Positions 13,580-25,664 of a DNA stretch of 64,000 nucleotides are shown piece by piece; position 1 is the first letter of the stretch; every line of letters begins with the position of its first letter. Source of the stretch: Desmodus rotundus. Its lineage: Eukaryota > Chordata > Mammalia > Chiroptera > Phyllostomidae. The stretch spans positions 29,732,470 through 29,796,469 of the forward strand of contig NC_071394.1 of NCBI RefSeq assembly GCF_022682495.2, written 5' to 3'. Made by a program: the position numbers and the translations under genes. A model generated the notes under the pieces. It was given only the letters and a program-made list of their open reading frames with translations, was not told the origin of the DNA and made no database searches.

Positions 13580-14060
13580 AGCTGATTCATTCATTTATTC
13601 ACTGAGCACCTACCACGTGTAGGGTGCTACAACCACAAACCTGACAATGGGCGCATGCTAGCTAGGTAGAGGGGAAGAGGTACAGAAGGCAGGAGGAAAC
13701 AGGGGGAAACCGAGGCACGGGGAACGCCAGCATTTTGGGGATCAAGACAGGATGGAGAACTCAGGGCAGTGGAGGGTAGGGTGTGTGTCCAGGAACAGGT
13801 ATGTCAGTGTGCACTGAGGCTGTAGAAGATCAGATCCTGCAGGGCCTTTGGGGAAAAACTAGGGAATTTATGTTGATTCTGTAAGCAGATGAGGGACTTC
13901 AAGGAGAAGGTCAAATTTGCTTACTTTGGAAAGATCAGGCTGGGTGTAGTATGGATAAGAAAGAGGGGCTAGACTAGATCAAGGTGATGAGTCCGGTTAT
14001 GGGAGTAAGAATTCTACAACACAGGGATTCGAAAGGAGAGGACTGAGTCCATGGCATCAA
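13580..14060 (+). mobile_element. L2 LINE 3' fragment
   Basis: It starts with an L2-type 'ttcattcatttattcactgagcacctacc' block and continues through 'cagggcctttggggaa', a 'gggaatttatgttgattctg' block and 'gatcaggctgggtgtag', in the order seen in old L2 3' regions. It is strongly diverged and the boundaries are approximate. Confidence 0.5.
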
Positions 14061-14544
14061 TGTAGGTGAAATCTCCAGGTCCTGCCGCCAGATTAAGTAA
14101 GGGGTGAGTGAGAGGATATGATGATTTTTTTTAAATGACAATAGTAGCTGCTGTCCTTATAGAGCATTTACCCCCAAATATGACTCACGTCCAACAAAGC
14201 AGGTTTACTACAAATCGACAACTGGAACCCGAGCCTCAGTGATCACATGGTCTGCCCACCATCACTTGAATATTAAATGTAACACCCAGGTTTCGGATCT
14301 GGTTCCCAGAATGAGGAGCAGAGCCCTGCACTGACTCAGGAAAGTAGCAAGAGGCAGGCTGAGGTCAGACAGCAAGTTGTGTTGAGACCCGAGTTTGAAG
14401 AAGGAGCAAGCAAGACATACTAGCAGCAGTTACTAAAGTGAGATCCGAAGTGATGCAGGACAGATCATCGTTTCTCAGCGTACGCTGAATAACTAGATTC
14501 TGGCAGTTTGTGGGCCCCTTGCGGGCATGTCAGGCCACACGGTA

Positions 14545-14705
14545 GCTGGCAGGTGTGGTCAAGAGAATCCAACCTGAAGTCAGTGCTCCTGCACTGAGTT
14601 TCCTTATCTGTGAGATGAGGAAACAGTAACTCCAACCTCCCGGCTCGAACGTGAGGATGAAAGAGACGCAAGGTGTCAGCCAGCTAGGAAAGCTGTAAAA
14701 TGAAA
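14545..14705 (+). repeat. MIR SINE fragment
   Basis: It contains the MIR-like 'gagtttccttatctgtgagatgagg' block followed by a degenerate 'gtgaggatgaaagag' and a tail. The orientation is plus. Confidence 0.55.
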
Positions 14706-14709
14706 ACCC

Positions 14710-16340
14710 AACAGAACAGTTATTTATATTTGTGTAGATGCATTTGCTCTTTTAGGCAGGTCAAGTACCATGTTACAGAAGTGACGGGCTATTCCTCCAA
14801 CTCAAGCCACCTTCAGGGAGGTCACACAGCTTTGTTGGGTCTGTCGTAACTAAGACACGTGGGCGCAATCATCTCCCAAACCATGGCGAGGACAAAACAA
14901 AATGAAACAAACAAACAAAGGAAGCTCATCAGGACCGGAAAATATGTAAACAGGGAATCTGTAACTAAGCCTAAACCCGACTCCACCTCCATATAAACCT
15001 ACCAAAATAGCAGTTTTTCCTGAGTCTAGAAAGTGTTGAATTAATGTACTCGAGGACTTCTATCAGCCGATCACTTGACAGTAAACACAGGCGACACCAG
15101 AGTGACCCCACAGACACGGATCACCACATGTGCAGAGAAATCTTGAAATGGTGTGATGTATTACTGATTTGTGGCACAGATGTCAATAATTACAAATGGG
15201 ACAGGACACACCTCCACTGTTTTCTTAAAAATTAGCTTAAAGAGCAAGCACCTAGCCTACCAGGAAACGATGTCTAGTCACCCCAGGGGAGCGCAAGTAC
15301 CCAGGCAACGTTTAAACTCCAAAGGGCCTGGGGTCACTGCTCCTACGCACACCACCCAGGATGCCCAGAGCCCCTAAACCCGCCCCACTGGGGAGTTCAC
15401 ACATGGCACAGAATGTCTGCACAGCAGATAGGAGCACAAAGAGGTCATCATTATTGCCGGCCGGACTCACCAGGCCCCAGCTGCTGGCCAGGGATCTTTC
15501 AAAGCCCAGAGAATGTTTACACGAAATGAAAAATTTTAGGTATTAAATACCTTCCCCTCTAACATGAACAAACATTCCCATCAGAGGCCATTAAGAAAAT
15601 GATTCGCACCTCCAGTGGGGTCGCCTCTCATTGTCCCAGGACCCCTGCTCAGGGAAAGGCTGCAATGACACACAATGAGGCCGCCAAGGTGGCCCCGGGA
15701 AACGGAACTTGACCATGAGACTGCCTGAGCCAGCACTGGTGGCCTTTTTATAAAAGAACAAACAAACCCCAACTTACATTCCCAACAACACTCACCTGCT
15801 GAGATAGTCGGCCCTCCATTTACTTGTCCTGAGCCAAGACCTTTCGGAAGGAAAATCTACCTGTGCAATAATAATAAATGCCCCCAGTGACTTGGTACAG
15901 CAAAGATCCAAAGGTGTTAATGACCCTATTATCTCTCCCTCTGGGTTCTAAAAGCCATCAGGCTGACAAAGATGACGGTTTAAGAAATAGGAAATGTTCA
16001 AGGTACTGCCTTCAGGATTTTTTGATTATTTGTGACCGCCCTAGTTTGTGGCCAGCTGGGTTTTCTTCCATTTCGACACAGGTTTGTTGCTGGGCACTGT
16101 GCTCCTCCAGCCAACAGGATGGGTGCTGTCCTCGGGGGCACCTGCCAGCGAGCAGACAATTAGAAAACAAACACACCGCTGGTGAAACAACCACATCCAA
16201 AACTATAAACACAAGGTCAGGTTCAGTCGGATGAACCTGCCGTTTTGTAGGTCAGAAATATCAGCAACTTCCTATGGTTTAGTCTATAAAGAATTTGCAT
16301 TTTTTAAAACATATTTCTGTTCTCAAGTCAAGCAGAGTGG
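14710..16340. other. Unique noncoding sequence
   Basis: I recognise no gene or repeat here. The open frames of 60-118 codons have no recognisable protein features and overlap on both strands. Confidence 0.4.
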
Positions 16341-16349
16341 TATCCAGTC

Positions 16350-16575
16350 ACCACAGCCCAGAAGGCTGCATGATCGGCAGCCCCTTCTAGCCTCATCTGA
16401 TCCCACCCACCTAACCATGAAGGCTTGTTCCCACCCCAGGGCCTTTGCACCAGCCCTTCATCTGTCCGAAACTCTCTCCTCAAGCTTCTGTGTGGTCAGT
16501 TCTTTCTCATTTCAGAGTAGGCCTTTCTCTTTTGGAAGACGTCCTGAGGAAGGTCTTTCCTAATCATCTTACCCA
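16350..16575. mobile_element. Possible L2-derived fragment
   Basis: The phrases 'ccccagggcctttgcaccagcc' and 'gacgtcctgaggaaggtctttcctaatc' follow the order of a common ancient mammalian repeat that I take to be L2. It is diverged, and I leave the strand open. Confidence 0.35.
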
Positions 16576-16588
16576 CCATTCTCTGTCC

Positions 16589-17174
16589 CGGTACAGTCCA
16601 ACAGAAATAGAATGTGAAGCCCATGTGTAATTTTAAATTTTCTATAGTCAATAGTCAAAAAAATTTTTTTTTGTTTTTTAAATATTGTGGCAAAACATAC
16701 ATACATTTTACCTATATTTTACCATTTTCAGTTTTAGGTCCAGTGGCATTTCTACGTTCCTATTGTTGTGTAACCTCAATCACTGCCGTCCCCTTGCAGA
16801 CGTCTTTCAGCATCCCCAACCGAGACTCTACCCATAAGGCCCCCACCCTGGTCGCCGACATTCAACTTTCTGTCTCTATGAGTCTGACTAGTCCTCATAC
16901 AAGTGGAATTATACAATATACCTGTCCTTTTGTACCTAGCTTATATCACTTGGCATTCCTTTACTATAATTTATTTAATCAAATATATGAACAATTTTAA
17001 AGATGTTAGCAATGTAAAAATTATTCATGAAATATCTATAATTTAATTTTCATATTAAGTTGTTGAATTCCACGACACGTTATACACTTACAGCACTTCT
17101 CAGTTTGAACTGGTCACACTTCAAGTCGTCAATGGACACATGTGGCTTGTGGCCACCGCAGTGAATGGCACAGG
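16589..17174. mobile_element. hAT-Charlie element split by an antisense L1
   Basis: The left part (16589-16665) starts with a CTGTCCAATA-type end (cggtacagtccaacagaaat) and continues 'ttttaaattttctatag'. The right part (about 16968-17174) resumes with 'ttatttaatcaaatatatg', then 'cacttacagcacttctcag' and 'cacatgtggcttgtggccac'. It has the same terminal signature as the element at 10203-10410, but with the long internal region kept. The middle is foreign L1 sequence. Confidence 0.7.
16672..16962 (-). mobile_element. L1M 3' end, antisense, inside hAT element
   Basis: Antisense L1M 3' region: 'attgtggcaaaacatacata', a 'gttttaggtccagtggcatt' block, 'ctttctgtctctatgagtct', 'catacaagtggaattataca', and 'cttatatcacttggcat'. 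It interrupts the surrounding hAT, so it inserted later. Confidence 0.75.
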
Positions 17175-17504
17175 TCAGGTAGATTACCTGGTTTTATTTT
17201 CCTCGTTTACCTTTTGCTCTAGGTGGAATTATTTTTTTTCTTTATACATCTATATGCTTGTCTGTGGCCCCTCATCGGAATATAAGTTCTTTGAAGGCTG
17301 GGCTGGTGTCTGTTTTTTCCCTGCTGTAAGCCAGCACATAGTAAATAGAATATAAATAGTTCTAGACAAATGTCTTTAGAGCCCATGCTTTTATAAATGG
17401 AAGAGTCTGTCTCTGGAATCATCACTGAGATCCTGTACTACACGGAGTGGAAACATCACTGGTGACATTAGAAATTGCTCCATTCACAGGAAGACTCAGC
17501 AGGA

Positions 17505-17665
17505 CGGGGCAGTGGCTAGAGCTGGAAGCAGACTTGCTCGGCTCCACTGCTTCCCAGCTGTGGCACCTCTCGGAACCTCAGGCTCCTCACCCGTAAAATG
17601 AGGCTGCAGTAACAGTGCCTACCGCACAGGTTGCCATAAGCATTAAATCGGTTAATATTTGTCAA
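17505..17665 (+). repeat. MIR SINE fragment
   Basis: It has the near-canonical MIR order: 'cttcccagctgtggcacctc', 'ggctcctcacccgtaaaatg', then 'gttgccataagcattaaatc'. The orientation is plus. Confidence 0.75.
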
Positions 17666-17784
17666 CGGTTTTTTCCCTTGCCACTCTGCCCTGGCTGTCT
17701 GCATCCTGGAGCATATGAGGGCCTGAGCAGAAATGAAAGAACTATGTCGCCTCCCCTGGGGCCCGGGTCACTGGTGGTCAGATT

Positions 17785-18115
17785 TTTACAAATTTAAAAA
17801 AAAATTTATTTCCACCTCCTACCCCCTCTACTTGGGCAACCATCAACTTGTTCTCTATATCGATGGGTGAGTTTCTATTTTGTTTAATCATTTGTTTTGT
17901 TTTTAGATTTCACATATAAAAAGGATCATACCTTTTTTTCCTTCTCTGACTTATTTCACTTAATATAATATCCTCTAGGTCCATCTATGTTGTCAGAAAT
18001 AGCGAGATTTCCTTCTTTTTTATCCCTGAATAATATTCCATTGTACATATACCGCGTCTTCTTTATCCATTCATGCTGGGATTCGTAGGTTGCTTCCATA
18101 CGTAAAGCACAGTGA
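17785..18115 (-). mobile_element. L1 3' end fragment, antisense
   Basis: Antisense L1: 'cttgttctctatatcgatgg', 'tttgttttgtttttagattt', 'ctgacttatttcacttaata', 'ccatctatgttgtcagaaat', 'ataatattccattgtacata', 'cttctttatccattcatgct'. It is less diverged than the L1M copies elsewhere in the window. Confidence 0.8.
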
Positions 18116-18419
18116 ACGGTGCCTGGCTCATAGAACGTGCTCTGTGTATATCTTAGGTCAATAAATCATGCTCATGTATCTTGCTATTGCCATTTCAGGG
18201 CTGACTTTGCACTGCTCCAGGCACCCTTCTTCTTTGTACAGTCATCTACACAACAGTACTGGGATCGCTGTGCCACAGGGCACGCATGCTCACACACTCC
18301 CCTGCTTACAGCATTATTAGCCCTTCTGCCCCCAGGAGCCAGTCTAAACTCCCCAGCAGGGTGAGCCAGAGGCAGGCGGCGAGTGGGTTAGGGCGGGACT
18401 CCAGATCCCAATGGCCAGG

Positions 18420-18600
18420 GCTGAGTCAGGCTCTGCACTTACAAGCCGAACAACTATATTCAGCTTTCCGTACCTTGGCCCTCAATCTATAAAGTGGAAT
18501 AATATTAGTGCCTACTATGGGTTGTTGAAAAACTAAATGAGTTAATAGTAAAAAGTGCCTGGCACACAGTAAGAAATCAATAAATATCACCTAATATTAT
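18420..18600 (+). repeat. MIR SINE fragment
   Basis: It has the MIR 3' half: 'ctcaatctataaagtggaat', 'gttgttgaaaaactaaatga', then 'gtgcctggcacacagtaaga' and 'aatcaataaatat'. The orientation is plus. Confidence 0.7.
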
Positions 18601-18939
18601 TACAGGGCCCTCCACAATTGGATTTGAACCTTGATAGCTTCACTTCATTTAGCAAATATTCACACATCTACTAAGCGCAGGGTGCTGTGTCTGCTTGGCT
18701 CTTCCTCTCACGGTAGCTTACAGTCACGTAGGAGACAGGTAACAACAGCCAGCCATATCCAGGGGGTAGCTGCCGTGCTAACAGTGCGGTACACAATACT
18801 CTAGGACCCCACAACAAGGGACCCTAACCCAGTCCAGGGTGAGGGGTCACAGAAGGGATTCATGGAGGAGAGGCTGAGGTTATCTGGGAGAACGGGGAGT
18901 GAGCATGAAAGAACATTTTACCATTCTCGCCCGAGCACC

Positions 18940-19115
18940 GGCCACATGAAACTTCTCACCCTTCCTGGTCACAAAATGCCTTTTCATTCCTCTTCATGCC
19001 TCTTACTTATATTACACTCTGACTGAGGTCTGCCTACCCCAAAGAGATGAAGAGTTCCCTATGTCACCTGTTTTTCTACCAAGCACAGAAAATGTTCAAT
19101 AAATGTTTACTGAAT
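18940..19115 (+). mobile_element. L2 LINE 3' fragment
   Basis: It ends with the L2-like terminus 'caataaatgtttactgaatg' preceded by 'ctaccaagcacagaaaatg'. The upstream part is weakly preserved. Confidence 0.45.
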
Positions 19116-19899
19116 GAATTCACTTTTCCCCCAAATTTCCCTTATGACTGAAAACCCACGTTTCCAAAACGGCAGCCTGAGTGAGGGTCCTAGGCCAGAG
19201 CTGTACTACCCAGCTCCTGGCTTCAGCAGACCCACGCTCAATTTACAGTCCACAGTATACCAACGTGCAGATACAGGAAAAGATGGCCCCAACTCAATCT
19301 CTGTGGTATTTCTTAGCACCTAGGACTCAGGAACGCCAACCAAGAGTTCCACCCCCAGGTTTTCCATTAGGCAAGTCGTTGAACCTCTGTCACCTGCACA
19401 TGTCACTCCTCCAGCCACCACGCCTGCTGAGCTAACATGGACCGGGTATCAGGGCCCATCATCAAGGACGGAGAAGACCGTTTTCGCAAGTGGACAGTTG
19501 CTTTAGCATTTCCAACAGGTTTTGGTTGTGTTTTAAAGGTAGATTATGAAAAATTCACTCAAGCCGCTCCCCCTTTTGTTTAAACAACTCTCTGAGTTGG
19601 CTAATAATTTTATTCATTAGAGTTAACATCTCATTTTCCACTCCCACAAGCTGGGTTCTTTCAGCACGAGCTGTGCCAAGAGTAACTAAAAACTTCTGAG
19701 AAAGAGAGGAAACACCCGCAGACAGAGGGTTTACCAGGCTCCTACATCATGTAACTTTGTAAGACGAAGCGAAGAAAACTGAGACAGTGCTCCTCTAAGT
19801 TTACTGATTCTAAAACATAAAATAAGCTTTCCTGGCATATTAGAAAAAAGCCAGTAATTATGCCTGTACACAGAAGCAGCAGGGAGAAACAGGAACTTC

Positions 19900-20065
19900 C
19901 CAGGGTGCGGTAGGCCCGGGTTCAATTGACAGCAACACTGTTAAGCTTCCTCCTCTAAAAAGGGAGGATTATGTGACTACCTTCTCTAGTGGTTATAATG
20001 ACCACATGCACATTAGTGTCCGACAGTGCCTGACACACAGCAGGCCCTCCACAGATGTTCCTTCC
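19900..20065 (+). repeat. MIR SINE fragment
   Basis: MIR-like order: 'cccgggttcaattgacag', 'cttcctcctctaaaaaggga', 'gtgcctgacacacagcaggc'. The copy is diverged. Confidence 0.6.
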
Positions 20066-20069
20066 ACTT

Positions 20070-21160
20070 CACTTCTCGGAATCTGGGTGGGTAATGAGGC
20101 TTTTACGGTGAGAATATGCTTAGGAAAAAACACCTATGACGACTAAATTATTCTTGTGAACTCTCGGTGAGGTTAAAGATGGCAGGACATGCCACAACTT
20201 AGGACTTATTTGATAAGGCACTATTTCCTCTTCGAACTGACATAGAGAAATGAGAATTCTTCCCTATCTTTTTGCTACCAAATTTCTTAAAGTCAGACTT
20301 TGGTCACATTTGATAGAAGCCATTATAGCCAAGAGATTTTACTGATAAATTTTCATTTGTGTAAACTTTAGAAAATAAAGAAGCACACAAAAACATACAC
20401 AGACACACATATGCCCTCTCTAAATATAAATGTTTACAATGAAATTAAAATATGAAAATAATGTCCATGCTGGGCCAGAATGATCTGTAAGAAAAGAAAG
20501 GCTACTAATCCCAGGGAAACTGAGACAATCAACAAGAATACCTTTTGGCATGGAACATGTATGTGCTTGTCAGTTGTATTTCACATAAAACTATTAAGTA
20601 CAATAGTTAATGTAAGAGCTCCTTAAGGCATGTAAAATGTGACCAATTAAAATCTGTTATGGTTCAAATTGCCTTTTCCCCTAGAAATATTGTGAGTAGA
20701 ATGCTTGAAACCAAAACCCTTTTACAATATTCCTTATCATTCTAAGGAATTAGCTCTTTGCTTCCAGAGCTATAAAACCATTAATAATTTTATACCTCCA
20801 CAGCATTAGGATGAACCAAATGTTCTTAAATAATCAAGAAATACTTAAAGGCTATGAGAGAATGTAAGTATTTAAGTTCATTAATTTACCAAAGTCAACT
20901 TCAGTGTTCTGACATAAAATGTGTTTTTAAATTAAAATTCCATATTTCTTAATGAGAAGCATCGAAGAAGCCCACAATAAAGCCAGCCAATGAATGTAAT
21001 AAATGGACAATGACCATAGTCATCATGATAAAACCCCAGCCATTTCAGTTTGTTGCTTTATGCCTGTGACACATTTTTAAATCATTCAGTGAAAGTAAGC
21101 TCACTGAACCCATGTACGTAGACCAGGCAGTGGGCACCATCGACATGAAAACGGATGTGA
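20070..21160. other. Repeat-poor AT-rich unique sequence
   Basis: About 1 kb without recognisable repeats or open frames of 60 codons. The block at 20560-21010 is AT-rich with several TAAT/ATTA cores and no obvious decay signature. It is a candidate conserved noncoding element, but conservation cannot be tested here. Confidence 0.35.
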
Positions 21161-21164
21161 GACT

Positions 21165-21280
21165 AGGGTCCTACCCAAGACCACACAGCTAATAAGTGGC
21201 ATAGGAGGCAGGACAGAAGGGAGACTCAAGCCCAGATCTTGTAGGTGGCATGACCACCGTGTTTTTCACTAACAGTAAGA
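21165..21280 (-). repeat. MIR SINE fragment
   Basis: Antisense MIR core: 'cccaagaccacacagctaat' followed by 'aagtggcataggaggcagg', 'actcaagcccagatcttg' and 'gaccaccgtgtttttcac'. Confidence 0.7.
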
Positions 21281-22100
21281 ATCTTCTGTGAGGTGACAAC
21301 TTGGGTATTTCAACTGGTTGCTCAACTTCAGCTCTACAACCTCCAGGTCATTGATTCTTTAATGTTATCCATCCCTGGACCCTTCATCACTTCCTACCGC
21401 CTTTCCAAACACCTCTAATTTCTTCATGGTAGTTGTCTACACAACCTTTCCTACCAGACCTTTCTGCGGCTCATCAAGGGACATGCAGTCTCTCTTTGTC
21501 TATGCGTGATGTCGCTATGACTGGCGTCAGGGAGAGCTGAGACACAGCCACAAGGCCACACTCTTACGCCTGCAATTGTAGGAGAAACTGCTATTGGTGT
21601 CCCCCATATTTAATTCTCCTTCTCCCTCCCTTCCCACCTTGTCCCTAACCTGATACAGAAGACCACATATGTATACAGTATTAGGATTTATAAGTTAAAC
21701 TCTACTTATTCAAAACCCTGATGATCTAAGATTCAACCTAAATTCATTTCTTCAGCATAGAGAAGCAACAAAGATTATTTTCAGTATGATGATCCCATAG
21801 GATGCTGAGATATCTTTGGAATCAAAGATGAAGTCACATTCAGGGTGGTTTGGGTGACCAGCGTGATTTATCAGGACCTCACGGCACTCCCCTATGAAGT
21901 GAGAGATTGGACTTGAACGTCTCTAATAAAACTTTAACCTGCAGGAAAGAATTCTGAGAGTTTAAAAAATATCGATAATTAACAAATAGCAAATACATGT
22001 ATACTCACTTAACCAGATTAATACAAAACTGAAATATCACTTCTAAAGCAAACTTTAGAAATAGGAACTCAGTGTATTAATGCATAAATTCATTCACATA

Positions 22101-22432
22101 CCACATTTTCCTGTGTATAATACACACCCACACTTTTGGCCCAAATTTTCAGGAAAAAAATCTTGCATTTTATTTTTATAATTCAATTTTTAAAATTTAT
22201 ATTAAATATTTGTTTTTTTGTATTGTAAACAGATTTTAACAATTATTTTTGAGCATATTATAGTACAAGAAATTTTATGTAACAAATAATTATAAAACAC
22301 AAGAACAGATACAAGGTACAAGAAATTTTATGTATCGGTAACAAGTTAGTATTACCCACATGTAATGTTCATCTTTATTTCCCCCTAAAAAATGTGGACA
22401 AAAAAGTGCACGTTATACATGGCAAAATACAG
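22101..22432. mobile_element. Foldback MITE-like DNA element
   Basis: The left end CCACATTTTCCTGTGTATAA pairs imperfectly with the right end, which reverse complemented reads CTGTATTTTGCCATGTATAA. TA dinucleotides flank both ends (22099-22100, 22433-22434). The 332-bp interior is AT-rich, has no coding capacity, and carries an internal direct repeat (tacaagaaattttatgta at about 22264 and 22318). The TA duplication suggests a Tc1/mariner-type mobiliser, but the family name is not known to me. Confidence 0.6.
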
Positions 22433-22490
22433 TAATAATTTCATCATACAATATTCATTCATAATAACCTATAATTAAGATCCTTGATAC

Positions 22491-22637
22491 AGCCCTGGCT
22501 GGCGTAGCTCAGTGGATTGAGCTCGGGCCTGCAAACCAAAGGGTTGACGGTCAGGTCCCCAGTAGGGGGCACATGACAGACAACCACACATTGATGTTTC
22601 TCTCTCTTTCTCCTTCCCTTCCACTCTTTAAAAAAAA
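22491..22637 (+). mobile_element. VES SINE, short copy
   Basis: It begins AGCCCTGGCTGGCGTAGCTC and shows the tRNA-like A box region, 'cctgcaaaccaaagggttg', the 'tccccagtagggggc' block and the CT-rich tail. Imperfect target duplications lie at 22478-22490 (agatccttgatac) and about 22637-22649 (agagccttgatgc). It lacks the middle 'cagggcacatgcctggg' segment present in the longer copies, so it is a shorter variant. Confidence 0.92.
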
Positions 22638-23431
22638 GAGCCTTGATGCATTTTATACCTTTAATATATATGCTTAATGCATTGTGATTTTCCTAAAAGT
22701 TACTTTTCTCTCCTCAGTAGAAGAAGATAAGTAAACATACCTGGGCAAACAAGAATATCCCACTGCTAACTTATCAAGTTTATGAAGCAGGGTGAAGAGT
22801 ATACAGAGAACAGCACAACAGCAGAAAGTCAGGTTGCTAAAGATCACAAAGTTCAGCTGCCAAAACCATGGGCACGGTGTTTTCCCAAAGCTCTGGCAGG
22901 ACTGACACTGTCACTTACCTACAGGAGATTAAAAAAATGCCTGTGAGATGAATCGCAGAAAACAATCTAGAATCTCGAGGCATTTCCTTGGAAAGTTTCA
23001 TTTCAGGTTAGATAATCAAAAGTCTAGAGGGGTGGAAGGGAAACATCTTAGTGCATTCACCAATCAGAGAGCACTCTTCAGGCTCCTCCTTAGGGTCCTT
23101 CACAAAGGAAGTCCCACTGAGTCAGAGTCATTTACCTCTCTGTGTGGGGTGAGGCCACATGCACCCAACATATGTATATAGCTCTACGTTCAAGGTCTGC
23201 AGTCTAGACCAGAAGAGAAATGAAAAACCTTCTATTAGGTACTGATTACCTTTTAAGGAGTTCCAAGTGCCCTATTCAAATTGCATTCACCCTTGGACAT
23301 GCTCTTGCAAAGATACAAGCATTATAGGCTAGAGGCCACAACACCTCCCAACCTCTCTTTCTCTATCCTCACTGGTGGTACAGGTGGCTTACACTTCCAT
23401 TTAGAATAGAAAAAGGACACGATTCCTTCAC

Positions 23432-23685
23432 TTTTTCTTCTTCTTTAAAAAAATCCTTACCTGAGGACATTTTTTCATTGCTTTTAGAGAGATGAAAGGA
23501 GACAGGAAGGGAGAGAGAGAAACACTGATGTGAAAGAAACATGATCAGTTGCCTCTCATATGCTCCTGGACCAGGGATCACGTGTCCCCGGACCAGGGGT
23601 AGAACGTGCAGCCTAGACATGTGCCTTGACTGGGAATCAAACCTGTAACCTTTTAGTTACAGGACGAGCCACATCAGCCAGGGCT
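23432..23685 (-). mobile_element. Old VES SINE
   Basis: Antisense copy ending in CATCAGCCAGGGCT. It has a recognisable 'cattgcttttagagagatg' and 'gttgcctctcatatgctcc' middle and a degraded B box (gggaatcaaacctgtaacc). Imperfect 11-bp duplications flank it: gattccttcac at 23421-23431 and gatccctacac at 23686-23696. It is more diverged than the other VES copies, with an extra repeated 'gaccagggatcacgtg / gaccaggggtagaacgtg' block. Confidence 0.85.
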
Positions 23686-24227
23686 GATCCCTACACCTCG
23701 AAACAAGGCTAAAATATAAAACCATCTCACCAGGACAACTGGGGATACTTGAGCTTTGAAAGAGTGTAATTACCAAGCCAACAAGCTCAACACTATGACT
23801 AGACCTGATAACAGAAGACACGGCCAAGACGTTGTCATAGCTTGGCTAAACTGCTTTTGGAACACAGTGCTGTAGTTTGGTAATTGGCAGTTGGCTGTCT
23901 GTAGGGCCTGTTGTTTCATAATGACAGAGCGTGGACACTGGTGGCTCACGTGTAAATATATGGCAAGTGTCCTCGTCCAACCTGCGGAGAGGAAACAGAA
24001 GGGTAACCCTCAATTCAGCAGTGCTTTTACAGGCAAGGGCCTGTCAGCTGGCACAGTAAGAGCTTAGTTTGTTGGGGTTTTTTTTAAGTCAAATCATAAT
24101 TGAGCATAAAAGCTCCCAGGCACAAATCTAAGCAACTGACAGCCTCTGTAAGAATTAAATTTATATTTAAACCCAAATATACTAAATATGTACTGTGATA
24201 CTTCCATCTCAGCTTTGAAATTTCCTT

Positions 24228-24435
24228 AGAATAGTTCTCAAGGTACAAGGTGTATGGGGGTGCAGGGTTCCTGTACCACCAGCATCAGCATCCCTAGATA
24301 CTTAGGAACATAATTCTCAGGCCACACCCCAGACCTACTGATGCAGAAACTCTGGGGGAGGGACCCAGTGATCTTTGCTGTAACCATCCTCCCAGGTGGG
24401 TCCGACACACGCTTGGGTGTGAGGACCACTAGCTT
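24228..24435. mobile_element. hAT-Charlie MER5-like element
   Basis: It shows 'accaccagcatcagcatccc', 'gccacaccccagacctactg', 'gcagaaactctgggggaggg' and ends 'gtgtgaggaccactagc'. This is the common short mammalian hAT repeat with near-palindromic arms. The subfamily is uncertain. Confidence 0.7.
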
Positions 24436-25664
24436 CAAAGTCTGAGGACAGAGACATACAAGCCAAAGTGTATAAGATATTTATAAGAAATGTGGGTACT
24501 GGAAGAATACTCAGCTTAGGTAGGTAGGAAGGAGCATGAGGGAAAAATGTAAAAATAACGATGAGAGTTGGGTACAAAGGCCAGGAATTTTAAAGCACTG
24601 ATTGCCATCTGAGGAAGCCGAAATTCTATCTAACCAGAAATTGTGAGCTCTTGAAAATTTGGGGAGCAGGAAGTGAGATCATTAGAATGGTGCATTAGGA
24701 AGCATTAGAAAGAGTTGATGAAAGGCTTTCAGGTAGGCTAATCTAGAGCAAGGTCATAGGATATGGACAAGGGAGAGATTTATAAGGTCTCAGAACTGGA
24801 AACTTTAACAAGACTTGGTAATAGAGACATTTCACTAACACCATTTACAGAAATAGCAATGGGAAAGCTAAGTTTGGGAGAATACTGGCAGATGTTGCTT
24901 TTGGCGTTTGAGGTGCCAATGGGGTGTCCAAGGGAAAATGTCTATCAGGTGGTTCAAATGATGAAAGAGAAAAGGGCACAGAGCCAGAAAAACCCATTAG
25001 GAGTGACATGAATGGAAAATGACGGTCTGAAGCCACAAAGTTAAGTGATACTATCAGGGGAGAAATATAAAGAAAAGAAAAAAATGTAACACTACTGTGA
25101 ACATGTTCCTTCTCCCACGCACTAACCTGTCACTAAATTAACCTTAGGCTCCACGGGAGAGCCGGCCAAGTCCCCAAATGGAAAATCTGGAATTTAGGTT
25201 AGCCTGCGGATACGGAGAGAGTAATGGGAAAATTTAAACACAAAAGATCTGCTTGAGAACAACTCTACTTTTATTTTAGGCTTCATGAGAATGAAGAATT
25301 AAAGGTGAGAATTACCAATTATACTTGTCTCAATGGAATCCCTGGTGCTAGTAGTTATCCCAAATTTTGCTCTCATCTTATCGCTTAGAATGAGTGTGTC
25401 AGGAATGAGGAGCCTGCAGAGGAGGAGGAAATGAGGACTGGACTCGCTCTTATTCCAGTAATGCGGAGCCTCTCGCGTTCACTCTGAAATGAATCCCTCC
25501 CTCAGAAACTTCCAGAACTTCCAAGTCCCAAAAGGAGCATCCTCCATGCCAGCTCCGTGCCATCCTGACTCCCTCCACTGACCACAGCCTCCAGAAATCC
25601 TGCCAAGGGCAAGCAAGGCCGGCCACTGCGGTGAAAAATGCCAACTCTTGTCCACTTATCTTTA

